A stretch of DNA of 64,000 bases, taken from the NCBI GenBank assembly GCA_014323865.1, contig JACONG010000010.1, forward strand, positions 330,534 to 394,533, read 5' to 3'. The notes under the pieces were generated by a model. That model was not told the origin of the DNA and did not search any database. It was given only the letters and a program-made list of their open reading frames with translations. The position numbers and the translations under genes were made by a program. The DNA comes from Rhodospirillales bacterium. Its GTDB lineage: Bacteria > Pseudomonadota > Alphaproteobacteria > SP197. Shown piece by piece: positions 37,161-47,300 of this stretch; positions within the stretch are counted from its first letter, which is position 1; each line of letters begins with the position of its first letter.

Positions 37161-37295
37161 CGAATTCGCATCACGTCTGCGGGCGCGAAAGCGACAGAGT
37201 TCTCAAGGTCGAGGATTTGCTCCCAATGGTGGATCTGACGAAACCAGAGGACACACCAGGTCGAGGCCCGGGGATAGCTCCGGGCCTCGATCGAT

Positions 37296-37550
37296 TCAGG
37301 GGCTCCGAATCGTCTCGATCAGCCAGTCCCTGAAGGTCGCGATATCCGCGCGGTCGCGATCGGATGGCTTTGTCGCGACGACATAGCCGGTGTGGGTCGG
37401 AATTGCCTCCGGCACAGGGCGAACAAGGCGTTCGGCGGCCAGATCGTCCATGACGATCGCTGTGCAGGCCAAGGCAATGCCCTGCCCGTTTCGGGCGGCG
37501 TCCATGATCGAGGTGCCGGCCACCATGCGCAGGGTGGGCCGCCCTGAAGA
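37296..37550 (-). pseudogene. C-terminal fragment of a LysR-type regulator
   Basis: The minus frame ends with GQGIALACTAIVMDDLAAERL and RDWLIETIRSP, the end of a GcvA-like LysR effector domain. About 85 residues remain. There is no DNA-binding helix-turn-helix and no start. Reading stops matching just where the isomerase fragment begins on the other strand, so a deletion joined two genes. Confidence 0.75.
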
Positions 37551-37702
37551 GTGACGCGCTCAGGACGGAAAACCTCGCCATCATCGAACATGCAGCGGCC
37601 CGCACGGCCTTCGGGGTGCCGATGTTTTTCGTCGTCGACAGGATGTTCTGGGGCAACGACCGGTTGCTTCTGGTCGAGGCTGTGATCCAAGGAAGGAGCT
37701 GA
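37547..37702 (+). pseudogene. C-terminal fragment of a DsbA-type isomerase (2-hydroxychromene-2-carboxylate isomerase-like)
   Basis: The plus strand reads RTAFGVPMFFVVDRMFWGND and ends LLLVEAVIQGRS before a TGA. FGVP(T)FFV...MFWGNDRL is the hallmark end of 2-hydroxychromene-2-carboxylate isomerases (kappa-class GST fold). Only the last 50 or so residues exist; no start lies upstream. It abuts the LysR fragment. Confidence 0.72.
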
Positions 37703-37751
37703 AAACAAGACCCGCCGGGTGCGTGTCCTCTCGGCGGGTCCGTACTGTGCC

Positions 37752-38225
37752 TTAGCGCGCCACCGATGCGTTGAGCATCCAGGCTGTCTTGTCGTGCTCG
37801 GTCATGCGGCCGATCATCATGTCGGCGGTGACCTCGTCATCGACCGCCTGAGCCGCCTGTTTGGCGGCCAGAGCCGACTGCGCCAGTGCCGTGTGATCGC
37901 GGGCCAGTTCCATCAGCATGTCATCGGCCTCGTCGAGACCCTGGTCCTCGTGCAGCCCCGACATCTTGGCGAAGGCCGCGTATGTGCCCGGCGCCTTGTG
38001 TCCCAGGGCGCGGATACGCTCGGCGATCTCGTCGGCAGCGAGGAACAGCGCGTTGTACTGCTCGCCGAACATGGCGTGCAGGCTGTGGAAGCGGGGACCC
38101 GTGACATTCCAGTGGTAGCCTTGGGTCTTGAGCATGAGGAGATAGGTGTCGGCGAGCACGGTTCCGAGCTTGCCGGCCACGACACGACGGCTGTTGGCCG
38201 TGTTCGTCTGCGGTGCCTGGGTCAT
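37752..38225 (-). CDS. dps: Dps family DNA-binding ferritin
   Basis: Dps stores iron oxidised by hydrogen peroxide and protects DNA in stationary or stressed cells. The 157-residue protein has the ferroxidase-site region GYHWNVTGPRFHSLHAMFGE and the helical body of the family (HEDQGLDEADDMLMELARDH). A GGAG lies 8 bases before the ATG. A perfect palindrome 13 bases upstream of the start is a candidate regulator site. The gene appears monocistronic. Confidence 0.94.
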   Translation of the reverse strand: MTQAPQTNTANSRRVVAGKLGTVLADTYLLMLKTQGYHWNVTGPRFHSLHAMFGEQYNALFLAADEIAERIRALGHKAPGTYAAFAKMSGLHEDQGLDEADDMLMELARDHTALAQSALAAKQAAQAVDDEVTADMMIGRMTEHDKTAWMLNASVAR

Positions 38226-38237
38226 TGTTATTCTCCG

Positions 38238-38252
38238 GAATTAGAATAATTC
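38238..38252. promoter_or_regulatory. Candidate operator palindrome upstream of dps
   Basis: GAATTA and TAATTC are perfect 6-bp inverted repeats around a GAA spacer, in an AT-rich stretch just upstream of the dps ribosome-binding site. The shape resembles iron- or peroxide-responsive sites (Irr/Fur/OxyR type) used at dps genes in relatives. Which protein binds it is inference. Confidence 0.55.
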
Positions 38253-38300
38253 GGATATAGGGGATAAATACACGGTTTCAAGGCGTTGGCACCTCGAAAC

Positions 38301-39032
38301 CTAATCTGCTGCGTTCGAAAGAGATACGGTCAGTCCGAGCCAGCGGTCGATGAAGCGGGGTACCCAAGCCTCGACAAGATGATCGTACTTCTCCGCGTTG
38401 GCGAGCTGTTCCTCGGTCGACTGCGCGCCCGGATACTCAAGCTTGGGATGGGGCTCTTCGATACCCGTCCAGTACCTGATGATGTCGACCGTGCACTCGG
38501 GGTGGAACTGCACACCGTAGACGTTGCCGTCCATGCGGTACATCTGATTGGGGAAGTGCCCGCTGGCGCCGCTCGCCAGCAATTCGCAGCCCGACGGCAG
38601 GTCGAAACCCTCACTGTGCCACTGGTAGAAGAAACGCATGTCGCCCAGCAGGTCGTCGCCGTGGGCGGTCGGCAGCACCTCGGTATAGCCAATCTCGTGC
38701 CAGCCCTCGTGATGCGGTTTGACCGTCGCGCCCAGACAGCGGGCCAGCATCTGGGCACCGAGGCAGACACCCAGAAACGGCGTGCCGGACTCCAGCACCT
38801 TGTCGATCCAGACCAGTTCGCTGGCGATGAAATCGAGCGTGTCGTCGTCGTTTGCGCTCATGGGACCGCCGAACACGATGGCGCCGGCGATGTCGTCGAA
38901 TTCTTCGGGAAGGCTGTCACCCTCCCTGACGCAGCAACGGACCTCCTCGAAACCCTTGTCGCACACGGTGCAGCCGATCCGACCGGTGTTCGACTCGTTG
39001 CCGTGAACGACGCAGATGACCTTGTTCTTCAT
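38301..39032 (-). CDS. Class I glutamine amidotransferase-like protein
   Basis: The protein has 243 residues with a GATase fold. The nucleophile is Cys90 in FLGVCLGAQML and the His/Glu pair lies in YGVQFHPECT. It is a stand-alone protein of the GuaA-amidotransferase-like group, often involved in gamma-glutamyl hydrolysis; the substrate is not readable. I chose the ATG at 39032 (MKNKVICVVHGNESNTG). It follows the threonine ammonia-lyase gene by 58 bases and may be co-transcribed. Confidence 0.85.
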   Translation of the reverse strand: MKNKVICVVHGNESNTGRIGCTVCDKGFEEVRCCVREGDSLPEEFDDIAGAIVFGGPMSANDDDTLDFIASELVWIDKVLESGTPFLGVCLGAQMLARCLGATVKPHHEGWHEIGYTEVLPTAHGDDLLGDMRFFYQWHSEGFDLPSGCELLASGASGHFPNQMYRMDGNVYGVQFHPECTVDIIRYWTGIEEPHPKLEYPGAQSTEEQLANAEKYDHLVEAWVPRFIDRWLGLTVSLSNAAD

Positions 39033-39090
39033 GAGCCCGGAGTGTCGCGATCCCGGACGCGCCGTCAACCGGCTCTCGTCCGGGATCGAT

Positions 39091-40320
39091 TCAGACGGAA
39101 AGCGGCAGTGTGTCGGACTGAAGCTGGCGCACCTTGAAGCCCGCCGCTGTCAGCCTGCCCATGATGTTGGAGATATGGTCGCGGTCGAGCGTTTCCAGCA
39201 CCACGTCGAGATCGGCCTGCTTGACCGGCAGGCTGGAGAACGCGCGCTGGTGGTAAACCTCAATGATGTTGGCATCGCTCTCGCCAATCACGGCGGCGAT
39301 ATGCGCCAGCGTGCCCGGTGCATCGGGAATCTCGATGCGCAGCTGCACCATACGCCCGTCGCGCACGAGGCCGTGTTCGATCACGGCCGACAGGATCCGG
39401 CTGTCGATGTTGCCGCCGCTCAGCACGAGGCCGACCCTTTTGCCCGAGAAACGTTCGGGATGAGCGAGCAGGGCGGCGAGGCACGCCGCGCCGCCGCCTT
39501 CCGAAACCGTCTTCTCGATCTCGACGAAGGTCTGCACCGCGTGTTCGAGCTGATCCTCGGTGACCAGGATGATGTCTGAGACCAACTCCTTGATGACAGG
39601 GATGTTGAGCTTTCCGGGGGTTTTCACTGCGATGCCGTCGGCGATCGTGCGTCCGCCCGCCTTCACGTTCAGCCCCTGTATTGTCTGGTACATGGAGGGG
39701 AACATGGCGGCTTCGACACCGATCATCTCCAGCTCGGGCTTGATCTCCTTGGCTGCCGTGGCGATGCCGCCGATCAGCCCGCCACCGCCGATCGGGACGA
39801 TGATCACGTCGAGGTCGGGCACAGCTTCCATCATCTCGAGGCCAATCGTGCCCTGGCCCGCCATGACCTTCTCATCGTCATAGGGATGGACGAGGGTGAG
39901 GTTTTCGTCGGCCGCGATCTGGCGCGCCGCGATGGCGGCTTCGTCGATGGTCTCGCCAGACAGCACCACGCGTGCACCGAAGCGGCGCGTGTTCTTGACC
40001 TTCACGGTGGGTGCGCCCTCGGGCATGACAATCGTCGCGGGAATGCCAAGCCGCTGGGCATGGTAGGCGACGGCCTGAGCGTGGTTTCCGGCCGACATCG
40101 CGATCACGCCACGCTCGCGTTCGTCGTCGGTGAGTGCGGACATCTTCACCAGCGAGCCACGGTCCTTGAACGAGGCTGTGAACTGCAGGTTCTCGAACTT
40201 GACCCAGACCTCCGCGCCACTCATTTCCGAAAGTGTGCGCGAATGCGTGCAGGGCGTCTTGATGATCTGGCCTTCCAGCAACTCTGCTGCAGCCTGAATG
40301 TCGGCAAGCGTCAACGTCAT
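39091..40320 (-). CDS. ilvA: Threonine ammonia-lyase with ACT domain
   Basis: This PLP enzyme deaminates threonine to 2-oxobutyrate. The 409-residue protein has Lys52 in ASFKDRGSLVKM as Schiff base, SAGNHAQAVAY, the phosphate loop IGGGGLIGG and a C-terminal ACT domain (about 330-400) starting LRIEIPDAPGTLAHIAAVIG. The length matches the medium form with one ACT domain. Its product could feed the E1 enzyme at 25608-27995, though nothing links the two genes directly. The start is the ATG at 40320. Confidence 0.92.
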   Translation of the reverse strand: MTLTLADIQAAAELLEGQIIKTPCTHSRTLSEMSGAEVWVKFENLQFTASFKDRGSLVKMSALTDDERERGVIAMSAGNHAQAVAYHAQRLGIPATIVMPEGAPTVKVKNTRRFGARVVLSGETIDEAAIAARQIAADENLTLVHPYDDEKVMAGQGTIGLEMMEAVPDLDVIIVPIGGGGLIGGIATAAKEIKPELEMIGVEAAMFPSMYQTIQGLNVKAGGRTIADGIAVKTPGKLNIPVIKELVSDIILVTEDQLEHAVQTFVEIEKTVSEGGGAACLAALLAHPERFSGKRVGLVLSGGNIDSRILSAVIEHGLVRDGRMVQLRIEIPDAPGTLAHIAAVIGESDANIIEVYHQRAFSSLPVKQADLDVVLETLDRDHISNIMGRLTAAGFKVRQLQSDTLPLSV

Positions 40321-40455
40321 GACACGGCGTCCCGTTAGATGACGGAGTGTTATGCCCAAGAGTTTTGCGGAAAACGAGCCCGGAATCGACCCCGGTCTCG
40401 CCGTTCATGGCCGCGACGGGCCGAAATCAAGTCCCATAGACGCCAGTGAGGTCCG

Positions 40456-41190
40456 ATGACGACCCGCAATCTCAACGACCTTTTCTCGCTCAGATCCATG
40501 GCTTTGATCGGTGACAGCAATCGCCGCGCAGCGTGGGACGCACGGTGATGCGGAATCTGCTGGAGGGCGGTTTTTCCGGGCCAATCATGCCGGTGAACCC
40601 CGGCTGGTTGATCGGTCGAGGGCGTTCTTTGCTATCCCGGGGTCGCGGACCTGTCGATCATGCCCGAACTGGCCGTCATTTGCGCGCCGTCGGCGACGGT
40701 ACCCGACCCGATTGTCGGTCCGGTCGTGCTGTTCGGCGCAGGGGGAAAGGCCGTTGAGGTTGTGGCTGATCGCAGCGTTGCGCTGCCGCCACTCACCATG
40801 AAGCTCGCGAAGGAGCTTGTGGCCGAGACGCGCGCCACGCGCCTCCTGGAGGGTTATCGGGATGAGCCGGCGGTCGACCGGGAGATGGCCTTTGTCGCAA
40901 TCGGCGGGGAGGGCGACACATTCGGTGTGATGCGCTCGGTGACCGATCCCGATAACGAGGATGCCCAGTCTGCCATTGTCATCCGCTCGGATGTGCAGGG
41001 CAGGAGGGCTCGGCATTGCGTTGATGAAGAAGATCATCGCCTGCACGCGCCAGCGCGGTACGAACGGATCGTTGGCGAGATCCTTCACAACAATCAGCGT
41101 ATGCGCAATCTGGCCCGTAACCTGGCTTTTGTCGCGAACCCGGAACCCTGTCCCTATGCGGTGCGCGTGGCGCTCGACCTGACCGTCTGA
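40456..41190 (+). pseudogene. Decayed Pat-like acyl-CoA synthetase/GNAT acetyltransferase gene
   Basis: The pieces appear in order but in different frames. MTTRNLNDLFSLRSMALIGD ends at a TGA. A shifted frame gives NLLEGGFSGPIMPVNPG. After a deletion comes VVLFGAGGKAVEVVADRSVA with MKLAKELVAETR (ATP-grasp end), then a GNAT segment SDVQGR / LGIALMKKIIACTRQRGT / ERIVGEILHNNQRM that needs two compensating frameshifts. The intact form is a fusion of about 900 residues (protein lysine acetyltransferase type). Roughly three-quarters is gone. It ends directly against the stop of the MocA-like gene. Confidence 0.82.
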
Positions 41191-42810
41191 TCAGCCTTGG
41201 GCGTGCCGCAGGGTCTCAGGCGTGTCGAAATCGAGCAGCACGGCATCGTCGTCGAGCGGCACTTCGGCGACGAATTCCTCGTTCTCGCCGATCAGGTGGC
41301 GCGCGCCCGTGTCTCCGGTCACTTGGCTTATCGCGTCGAAAAATCGCCGGTCCCACAGGACTGGGTTGCCGCGTTTACCGTTGTGCGTCGGCACCACGAT
41401 GGCGCGCCCTTCGGCAGGAGCGTAAGCCGAGGTGAGTGTCGACAGGATTTCGGCGGAGATCCGGGGCATATCGCCCAGGCAGACCAGGGCAGCATCCGTG
41501 TTGTCGGGCAGTGCTGCGATTCCGACGCGCAAGGAGGTGCTGAGACCGTCCGCGAAGGCCGGATTGTGCGTGAACGCCACCGGGCAGTCGGCGAGTGCGG
41601 CCTCGACCTCTCGGCTTTCGTGACCTGTCACCACGGTGATGCGTTCGAGGCCTGAGGCTGCAAGCGCTTCGACGGTGTGACGGACCACGGGTTTGCCGTC
41701 GATCTCGATCAGCAGCTTGTTGCGCGGGCCCATACGGCGGCTCTGGCCGGCTGCCAGGACGACCGCGGCGAAGCGCGGTGTGCGCTGGGGGCGCGTCTCG
41801 GCATCTTCCTCCTCGGCACGAGGTTGGGGACGAAGCGGGATCTCCTTGAGCAGGCCGCCGACGCCCATGGCCATGATGTCACGGCCAGTGACGCGCAGCC
41901 CGGCGGCGATGCGTTGCAGCACCCGGTCGAAACCGTTCAGTTTCGGCGAGCGTGCGCATCCGGGTAGGCCGAGAACGGCCACGTGGCCCCGGTGGCCGAG
42001 AAGCAACAGGTTGCCGGGATCGACCGGCATGCCGAGATGGTCGACTGTGCCGCCGGCGGCTTCGATCGCGACCGGGATGACATCGCGTCGGTCGGTGATC
42101 GCAGATGCTCCGTAGATCAGCACGAGGTCGTGCGTCTCGGCTTGCTGTTCGATGGCCGAGGCCAGGGCTTCGGTCCGGTGCGCGACCCGGCATTTTGAGT
42201 CGAGCGTCAGACCGAGGGCTGCCAGGCGGTCGGTGACGACATCAGCCGTCTTGTCGAGCACGCCCGGTTTGATCGCGGCGGTTTCGGTCAGGATAAGCGC
42301 GGTGCTGCGGGCGCGGAACGGTGCGACTCCGATGGTGCCGTTGGACGCGAGGGCGGCCTCAAGGCAACGGTCGAGCGTGGCCTGCGGGACGGCGAAGGGG
42401 ATAATCTTGATGGTGGCGACCATCTGGTCGGGCGTCACAACGTCGAACGACGGCAGGGTCGCGACCGTGACGGCTTCGTCGATCAGGTTGACCGCATCGA
42501 TCGCGGCGATGTCGAGGGTCGCCACCCCCGCCGCCTCGCTGAAAAGATTGACGCGCCCCGTGAAGGGGCGCTGCACCCGGATCGCAGACCCGGCAAGCGC
42601 GTCGGCAAGCAGACACGCAGCGTCGTCCTCATGGACGTCGTCGGGATCGAGGTGCGCGACAGTGACATGGCTGTATCCGGCCTCCGCCAGATCCGAAGCG
42701 TGCTCGGCCTGCAGAATCAGGCCCTTCCTGAAAGTGCGGGTGCCGCAGCGTGTGCTGTGGACCAGAATCGCACCGGCAGCCTGATCGACAGGAACGTCGC
42801 CGAAGTTCAT
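41191..42810 (-). CDS. Molybdopterin-binding/NTP-transferase fusion (MocA-like molybdenum cofactor cytidylyltransferase)
   Basis: The 539-residue fusion has an N-terminal MoeA/MogA-like molybdopterin-binding part (about 1-330, with HDLVLIYGASAITDRRDVIP) and a C-terminal MobA/MocA-type nucleotidyltransferase starting AAVVLAAGQSRRMGPRNKLL. It includes ALVCLGDMPRIS and GKRGNPVLWDRRFF. Such proteins attach CMP to the cofactor for xanthine-oxidase-family hydroxylases. It overlaps the upstream XdhC gene as ATGA, forming a three-gene maturation unit. The cox-like hydroxylase genes they normally serve are decayed here. Confidence 0.85.
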   Translation of the reverse strand: MNFGDVPVDQAAGAILVHSTRCGTRTFRKGLILQAEHASDLAEAGYSHVTVAHLDPDDVHEDDAACLLADALAGSAIRVQRPFTGRVNLFSEAAGVATLDIAAIDAVNLIDEAVTVATLPSFDVVTPDQMVATIKIIPFAVPQATLDRCLEAALASNGTIGVAPFRARSTALILTETAAIKPGVLDKTADVVTDRLAALGLTLDSKCRVAHRTEALASAIEQQAETHDLVLIYGASAITDRRDVIPVAIEAAGGTVDHLGMPVDPGNLLLLGHRGHVAVLGLPGCARSPKLNGFDRVLQRIAAGLRVTGRDIMAMGVGGLLKEIPLRPQPRAEEEDAETRPQRTPRFAAVVLAAGQSRRMGPRNKLLIEIDGKPVVRHTVEALAASGLERITVVTGHESREVEAALADCPVAFTHNPAFADGLSTSLRVGIAALPDNTDAALVCLGDMPRISAEILSTLTSAYAPAEGRAIVVPTHNGKRGNPVLWDRRFFDAISQVTGDTGARHLIGENEEFVAEVPLDDDAVLLDFDTPETLRHAQG

Positions 42811-43490
42811 GCCAGCTTGCCGCGCTGGGCCGCCACGACCTCGGCCATGATCGACAAGGCGATCTCGGATGGTGTCCTGGCACCGATGTCGAGGCCGACC
42901 GGCCCCTTGATGCGTGTGATCAATGCTTCGTCGAAGCCGCCTTCGGTCAGGCGCGAGACACGTTTGGCATGGGTCCGCGTGCTGCCCAGCGCGCCGATGT
43001 AGAACACCGGGGCCCGTAATGCGAAGTGCAGCGCGGGATCGTCGATCTTCGGATCGTGGGTAAGCGTCACCACAGCGGTGCGATGGTCCGGTGCGAGTTC
43101 GGCCATGGCGTCATCGGGCCAGGCATTGAGCAGGGTGATCCCCGGTAACCGCGTGGTGTCGGTCCAGGCATGGCGGGGATCGATAACGGTCATGGCGTAG
43201 CCGGTGATGCGGGCGAGCGCCGCGAGCGGCTCGGCGACATGCACGGCGCCGACCACGATCAATCGGAGCGGCGGGTTGAAGACGTGCAGAAACAGGCGGC
43301 GGCCATCGATCTCCACGGCTGTGGATCGGTCGGAAGCGAAAGCGTCGGCCACCGCGTCGGCGAGTTCCGGATCCGGTGCATCACCGAGCGCGATCAGCTT
43401 CTCGTCGCCGGAATCAAGCCAGGTCGCGACGATGACGGCGCGTTGTTCGCGTCTCGCCTCGTTGAGCGCCGAAAGTGTGGCGGCCCTCAT
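42807..43490 (-). CDS. XdhC family protein, C-terminal Rossmann domain type
   Basis: The 227-residue protein carries the XdhC Rossmann part: LRLIVVGAVHVAEPLAALAR, AVVTLTHDPKIDDPAL, FYIGALGSTRTHAKR and RIKGPVGLDIGARTPSEIAL. XdhC proteins bind sulfurated molybdenum cofactor and insert it into xanthine-oxidase-family enzymes. It overlaps both neighbours by ATGA-type junctions. The N-terminal XdhC/CoxI domain is encoded separately in the gene just upstream. Confidence 0.88.
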   Translation of the reverse strand: MRAATLSALNEARREQRAVIVATWLDSGDEKLIALGDAPDPELADAVADAFASDRSTAVEIDGRRLFLHVFNPPLRLIVVGAVHVAEPLAALARITGYAMTVIDPRHAWTDTTRLPGITLLNAWPDDAMAELAPDHRTAVVTLTHDPKIDDPALHFALRAPVFYIGALGSTRTHAKRVSRLTEGGFDEALITRIKGPVGLDIGARTPSEIALSIMAEVVAAQRGKLA

Positions 43491-43816
43491 GTCAGGGGGG
43501 CGACGAAGACGTGGACCGTGCCACCGCAGGTCAGGCCGACCTCCCAGGCACGCTCGTTGCTGACCGAAAACTCGAGATTACGAACGGCACCGTCGGCGAT
43601 TGCGGCCTGGGCTTCGCCGATCACCGCGCCTTCGATGCAGCCGCCCGAGACCGAGCCCCGGAAGGTGCCGTCCTCGCGTACGGCAAGCTGGCTGCCGACC
43701 GGTCTGGGGCTCGAGCCCCAGGTGTTGGTCACTGTGGCGAGCGCGACCTTGTGGCCGGACCTCGCCCAGCCCTCGGCCATTTCGAGAACATCCTCGTTAA
43801 GGCTGCCTTCAGCCAT
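43487..43816 (-). CDS. XdhC/CoxI N-terminal domain protein
   Basis: This small 109-residue protein has the XdhC_CoxI domain: MAEGWARSGHKVALATVTNT, WGSSPRPVGSQLAV and GSVSGGCIEGAVI (the Gly-Cys motif). I chose the ATG at 43816, with AAGGAG eight bases upstream. The frame is open further up because it runs on into the end of a decayed coxE. The split into separate N- and C-domain genes is common in this group. Confidence 0.85.
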   Translation of the reverse strand: MAEGSLNEDVLEMAEGWARSGHKVALATVTNTWGSSPRPVGSQLAVREDGTFRGSVSGGCIEGAVIGEAQAAIADGAVRNLEFSVSNERAWEVGLTCGGTVHVFVAPLT

Positions 43817-43825
43817 TGTTTTCAT

Positions 43826-44025
43826 CTCCTTGTCGGTCAGCCGGTCGGGACCGCCGAGCGCCTCGGCCAGGTCCTCGAGACTTTCCAGATTATGGCATGT
43901 TCGGAAGGCATCGACATGGGACAGCATCATGCGGCCATCCCGTGATCGCGGTTCGAAACCGCGCCAGCGCAGAAGTGGGTTGAGCCAGATCAGCTTGCGG
44001 CAGGACTGCTGAAGCAGAACGGCAG
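43826..44025 (-). pseudogene. coxE: coxE C-terminal remnant
   Basis: The frame gives RKLIWLNPLLRWRGFEPRS, MLSHVDAFRTCHNLESLEDL and AEALGG, the very end of CoxE-type von Willebrand-domain proteins of carbon-monoxide dehydrogenase maturation. Everything before it, over 300 residues including the metal-binding site, is missing. It is fused upstream to the coxD remnant. Confidence 0.78.
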
Positions 44026-44372
44026 AGTCCGTGCCCTTCACCCGCTCGCTGCAGCCGGGCACCTTGCGGCGCAGAATCTCGAGTTCCCGTTACGCGCCGG
44101 GGTCATCGGCCCGGTGGTAGAGACAGCACCGCTTGAGCGCGTGCTGGATCTCGCGCGTTGGGTTCGACGATATCACGACAACGGGTGGTTTGTCGGCGCG
44201 GTCGAGTTCATCGATCAGCAGGATCGGCGGACCGGATCTCGATCATCTGACAAGGGTCGTTCCACTCGTGGAAAGCATGCGCGATGTCGAGCCCCTTGTA
44301 ACACTGCAGCCTGATCAGGTCCCGCCCCAGCGCAGCGGCCAGGACCCTGGCCGTCTCCATCTTGCCGATCAT
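44026..44372 (-). pseudogene. coxD: coxD (MoxR-type AAA ATPase) remnant
   Basis: Recognisable pieces of CoxD are TARVLAAALGRDLIRLQCYK and IAHAFHEWNDPCQMIEIR, then in another frame ILLIDELDRADKPPVVVISS and TREIQHALKRCCLYHRADDP. A TAA replaces a Glu codon and RELEILRRKVPGCSERV follows. The Walker A region, the central part and the last third are deleted. CoxD is the ATPase that helps mature the Mo-Cu site of CO dehydrogenase. Confidence 0.8.
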
Positions 44373-44386
44373 GATACGTCATTGTG

Positions 44387-47300
44387 TCAGAAACCCGACA
44401 GCCTTTCGCGGATTTCTTCGGAAATCCGCCAGCCCGCGAGGCTGTCACGCACGATTCGGTCGAGATCGCCGGTCAGGTTGACGTTGAGTTCGATCGGGTA
44501 GCCGTCATAAAGGTCCGGGTTGGCCCCGGCGATGTGGAGCCCGAGCTCGGTCTCGCCGCCGGCCTCGCGGTTTATATCGACGCCCAGCGCCGTGAACTGA
44601 AAGTTCTCAAACGCGCCGAGCACAAGCGCCATGTTCTCGTCGTCGAGCGCGAACGGCATGTCGCCGTCTCCCGGTGTGTAGTGCAGGGTGCCCGGCGAAT
44701 CCGCGTCGAGACGCCCACCCTTGATGACGACATCGTCATCGCTGATGACAACGGGGATTGAACCTGTCAGTCGGGCGTCGATCGAGAGTCCGGGGATGTC
44801 GACGTTCTCAAGCAACGTTCCGAGGTCGATGCCTCGAATGTTGAGCATGACCTCGTTCCCGTCCGGCATGAACCGAAGGATGGACGGATTGACGACCACA
44901 TGACCGCCGGCGAGTTCTGCCGATGCGAACTGGAGCAAGAGACTGTCGTCGCCCGGAAGCGAGAGTGTGACGGCAAGATCGGTCAGTGGAACACCGGCAT
45001 CGATACGCCGTGCGGACAGCGTTTGCTGGGGCGGCGTCGAAAGCGGGGCGACGTTGGTGAAGGTGACGGAGCCGTCCAGCCCCTCGATGGCGATATCTCC
45101 GTTCCGGCCGGAAACCTCCAGAAAGGAGAGGGTAAGGTTGGACGAGGTCACACCGCGTTCGGCAACGATCTCGCCATAGAGCTCGATGGCGCCCGTTGCG
45201 TCTGTCAGCAGCGTACCGTAGAGCGGCGAGACGTCCTGCGGTTGGCTGCCGTCTTCGAAACGAATCGCCGGCACGCGGACAAGGGCCCGCAGCCGCTCGG
45301 TTTCGGGTTCATAGCTCGCCTCCATGTTGGCGAGATAGCGGCGACCGTCCATGTGAAGGTTGCCATTGAAGCGCATATCATCGCCCAGAGGCCAGACCGG
45401 AGAGACGGAGAAATCGGCGACCATCGGACTGAACCGGGCGGGTTCGAGGATATCCTCGACTTGGCGGATATCGGCATTGATCTGAGGCCAATCCGACAGT
45501 CCGTTGTTGTAGGTGGCGAGGATACGAATGTCGCCGAGCCGGACGTCGGGTCCCAGAACGGCGAGGTCGCCACCGTCGGTCTCAATCGTGCCTTGGAAAT
45601 GGTAGGAGCCGAGACTGCCGAACCGGATGCCCATGTTCGGCAGGGTGCCGCGCAGCGTCGCCAGGGTGTTGCCCTCGTCGAACAGGTCGACATGGGCGCC
45701 GGTCGGACCGATCAGCAAGCGGACATCCCAGCTCCAATCTCTGTTGAATCGCTCCAGGACGAGCAGAGGCAGGGATTCCGGCTCGAGCTTGATTGATGTG
45801 GCGTCCCATGAGCGGAACCGTGGATGCTCTGCGCTCTCGAGATCGAGCCATGCCGTATCGGTCAGCCTGACGTGAAAACGTTTGTCGATCAGCTCGAGGT
45901 TGAGCGGCAGCTCGGCCAGAAGACCTGTCGCCGTGATCCCGGTTGCCTCCAGGCTGTCCGCCCTGAAGAGGGCAACAGGATCGACCGCAGCCTGCGTCGC
46001 ACCGTCGACATGTTCGATCCGCAAGGGCATGTCGAGAACCACGCCACGAGCCTCGACATCGGCCGTCGCTGCCGTATCGAGCCTGGCTTGCAGGTTGACC
46101 GCACCATCGAAGATCGCGGGCGTACCGGAAAGTTGCCCGCTGAGCCGGATGATCCCATCGACAGCGTCCGGAATAATGTCACCGGAAGCGGCAAACTCGA
46201 AGGTCGAGAGCGAAAATGTATCGAATATGCCCGAAACATCGAAGCCGGCGTCGCCGCGGACAAACACCTGCCCTTCGAATGTTTCGCCCGACGTGATGGC
46301 GGCGGTCAGCGATCCCGTCAGCGCGGTCTCGTCGCGCGCGACCGGCAGTCGCACGACAACACCTCCCGGCGGCACGGTGACGTCGAAGGTGCGATCGAAG
46401 GCCGCACTGACGCCGTCGTCTTCCGCCGGGGTATGGACGACCAGTTCGTGAAGATGGCCACCTTCGCTTGCCACGATATCGAGAACGCCAACTGACAGAG
46501 CGGCTTCGAGCGCCAACTCCGATGCTGCGATGGCCAAGGTTTCCCGGACAGCGAGCGGGCCCGTCACGATTCTGGCCGAACCCGCCACGTCGACGGCACC
46601 TGGCGAGAGTGGCCCGGATCCCGGCGCTTGACCTTCCAGCGAGAAGGTCATCTGAGCCGGCCCGCCGAACGTGATGTCCTCCAGGATCGGAAGGGCGAGA
46701 GGCTCGCGGATTGCCAGAAACCCGGTACTCGCGATCCGAATGTGTTCGTCGACCGGCCCGGATACGAACGAGAGCGTCGCCGAAAGCGCTGAGGTCTCGT
46801 GCCCGATCATAAGGTCGCCGAAAGCGCTATGGCCATCCCAGGTTCCCTGAAGCGCCAGCGGCCCGGTAGGGTAGCCGTCGATCTCACCCTCGGTCGCACG
46901 CAGGTCTGCAGACCAGGCGATCGGCTCGTGTGGTGAGGCCAAGGTGACCTGGAGCGCGCCGGTGATCCCCGACAACCCGATCCCTTCGTGTGCGACATTG
47001 ATCTGCCGGGGCGTCACGACGAGCGTCTGCGCTCCCGTCAGTGGATCGACCACGTAGGAGATCGTGCCGTCACCGTTCGCGATTCCGGATCGCAGGGTCC
47101 ATGAACCGGCACCCGAAAGCGATCCCGGTCCGGCCTGCAATGCACCATCGAACGCGATCGATGCTTCACCCTCCGGATGCACAATCCGAACCTCGATCGC
47201 TTCGGCGACAAGGTGGGCAAACGGGCTGACCTGATCACCCGAACCGTCGCCTTCGACCCAGGCCAGCACCTCGGCAGTCTTGCCTGTCAGGATGTTGTTT

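Noticed and set aside
43826..44062. N-terminal extension of the XdhC/CoxI protein
   Set aside because: The upstream part of the frame is the end of a decayed coxE; the ATG at 43816 has its own AAGGAG.
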